The notes beneath the pieces are model-generated. The model searched no databases and was not told the origin of the DNA. It saw only the letters and a program-made list of their open reading frames with translations. Positions 63,785-64,000 of a stretch of 64,000 nt of DNA are shown piece by piece. A program made the position numbers and the translations under genes. Each line of letters starts with the position of its first letter. The first letter of the stretch is position 1. Source of the DNA: Macrothele yani (lineage: Eukaryota > Arthropoda > Arachnida > Araneae > Macrothelidae); contig CM077010.1 of NCBI GenBank assembly GCA_039090855.1, forward strand, positions 42,054,905 to 42,118,904, given 5' to 3'.

Positions 63785-64000
63785 AGAGTGAATGCTGGAA
63801 ATTATGGAACCGGCGAATAATTCTGTGTTGTTTGGTCTTGCTCGTTGTTCAAAATGGGGAAAGTGTACAATTACAAAGAAGGATGTCGACGGTGTAATAA
63901 GAGATTATGGAACCCAAAATCTAACTGACCATATGAAAGAATGCGCACCTCCATCAAAGCGTGAAAAGAGTGAACAATCTAAATAAATTTAAAAAAATAC
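63785..64000 (+). pseudogene. hAT-like BED zinc-finger fragment at window edge
   Basis: The frame reads SVLFGLARCSKWGKCTITKK, then YGTQNLTDHMKECAPPSKRE and EQSK-stop. A BED finger has C-x2-C, a spacer with G-T-x-N-L, then H-x(3-5)-H/C. Here the second Cys of C-S-K-C has become Trp, while GTQNL and H-MKE-C fit. It is the N-terminal DNA-binding part of a hAT transposase or a domesticated relative. The stop at about 63985 comes before any catalytic domain, which would lie beyond the window. Confidence 0.55.

Overview
This window looks like intergenic, transposon-dense DNA from an animal nuclear genome. The mixture is typical of invertebrates: Tc1/mariner elements of DD34E, DD36E and DD34D type, hAT elements with 8-bp target duplications, RTE-like and CR1/L2-like LINEs, Penelope-like elements with GIY-YIG endonucleases, Helitron ends and several tRNA-derived SINE families. 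An arthropod, perhaps a chelicerate, is my guess; nothing seen here settles the taxon. I find no convincing host protein-coding gene: every coding stretch I can identify is a decayed transposase, reverse transcriptase or nucleic-acid-binding protein.

Layout. 1-2.6 kb: a SINE split by a DUF4371/ZMYM1-like hAT element with a perfect 8-bp duplication. 2.6-6 kb: two arrays of a dispersed ~146-bp tandem-repeat family with hairpin-forming ends (five arrays in the window). 6-11 kb: Penelope and RTE fragments and unique AT-rich DNA. 11.4-21 kb: a Tc1 element, a SINE-rich stretch and a Tc1 carrying both a SINE and a second Tc1. 21.1 kb: a solo long terminal repeat carrying a tRNA-like gene. 22.2-25.7 kb: an internally deleted Tc1 holding a hAT that itself holds another Tc1 and a 700-bp hAT MITE. 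26-38 kb: SINEs, a Penelope tail, three mariner relics (one carrying a 331-bp MITE) and an ~18-bp satellite. 39-43 kb: a Helitron, SINEs and another ~146-bp array. 42.7-47 kb: inverted ~400-bp arms enclosing a Penelope relic, a miniature LTR retrotransposon and a nearly intact DD36E Tc1. 47-53 kb: a long hairpin, an RTE copy, a LINE ORF1 relic interrupted by a perfect palindrome, and a 49-bp minisatellite. 53-57 kb: a CR1/L2-like LINE interrupted by a hAT and an RTE copy. 57-64 kb: Helitron-like repeats, a mariner, a Tc1 with a chimeric minisatellite inside its transposase, the fifth array, and a BED-finger fragment at the edge.

Most notable is the 587-bp element at 44151-44737: two 163-bp repeats differing at one base, a primer-binding site, a polypurine tract and a 4-bp target duplication, so a TRIM-type LTR retroelement. 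Each repeat contains a 72-nt tRNA-like gene with A and B boxes in the sense direction, and the whole sense strand lacks any TTTT. This recalls plant Cassandra elements, whose LTRs carry 5S RNA, but with a tRNA. A diverged solo copy at 21.1 kb supports it being a real family.
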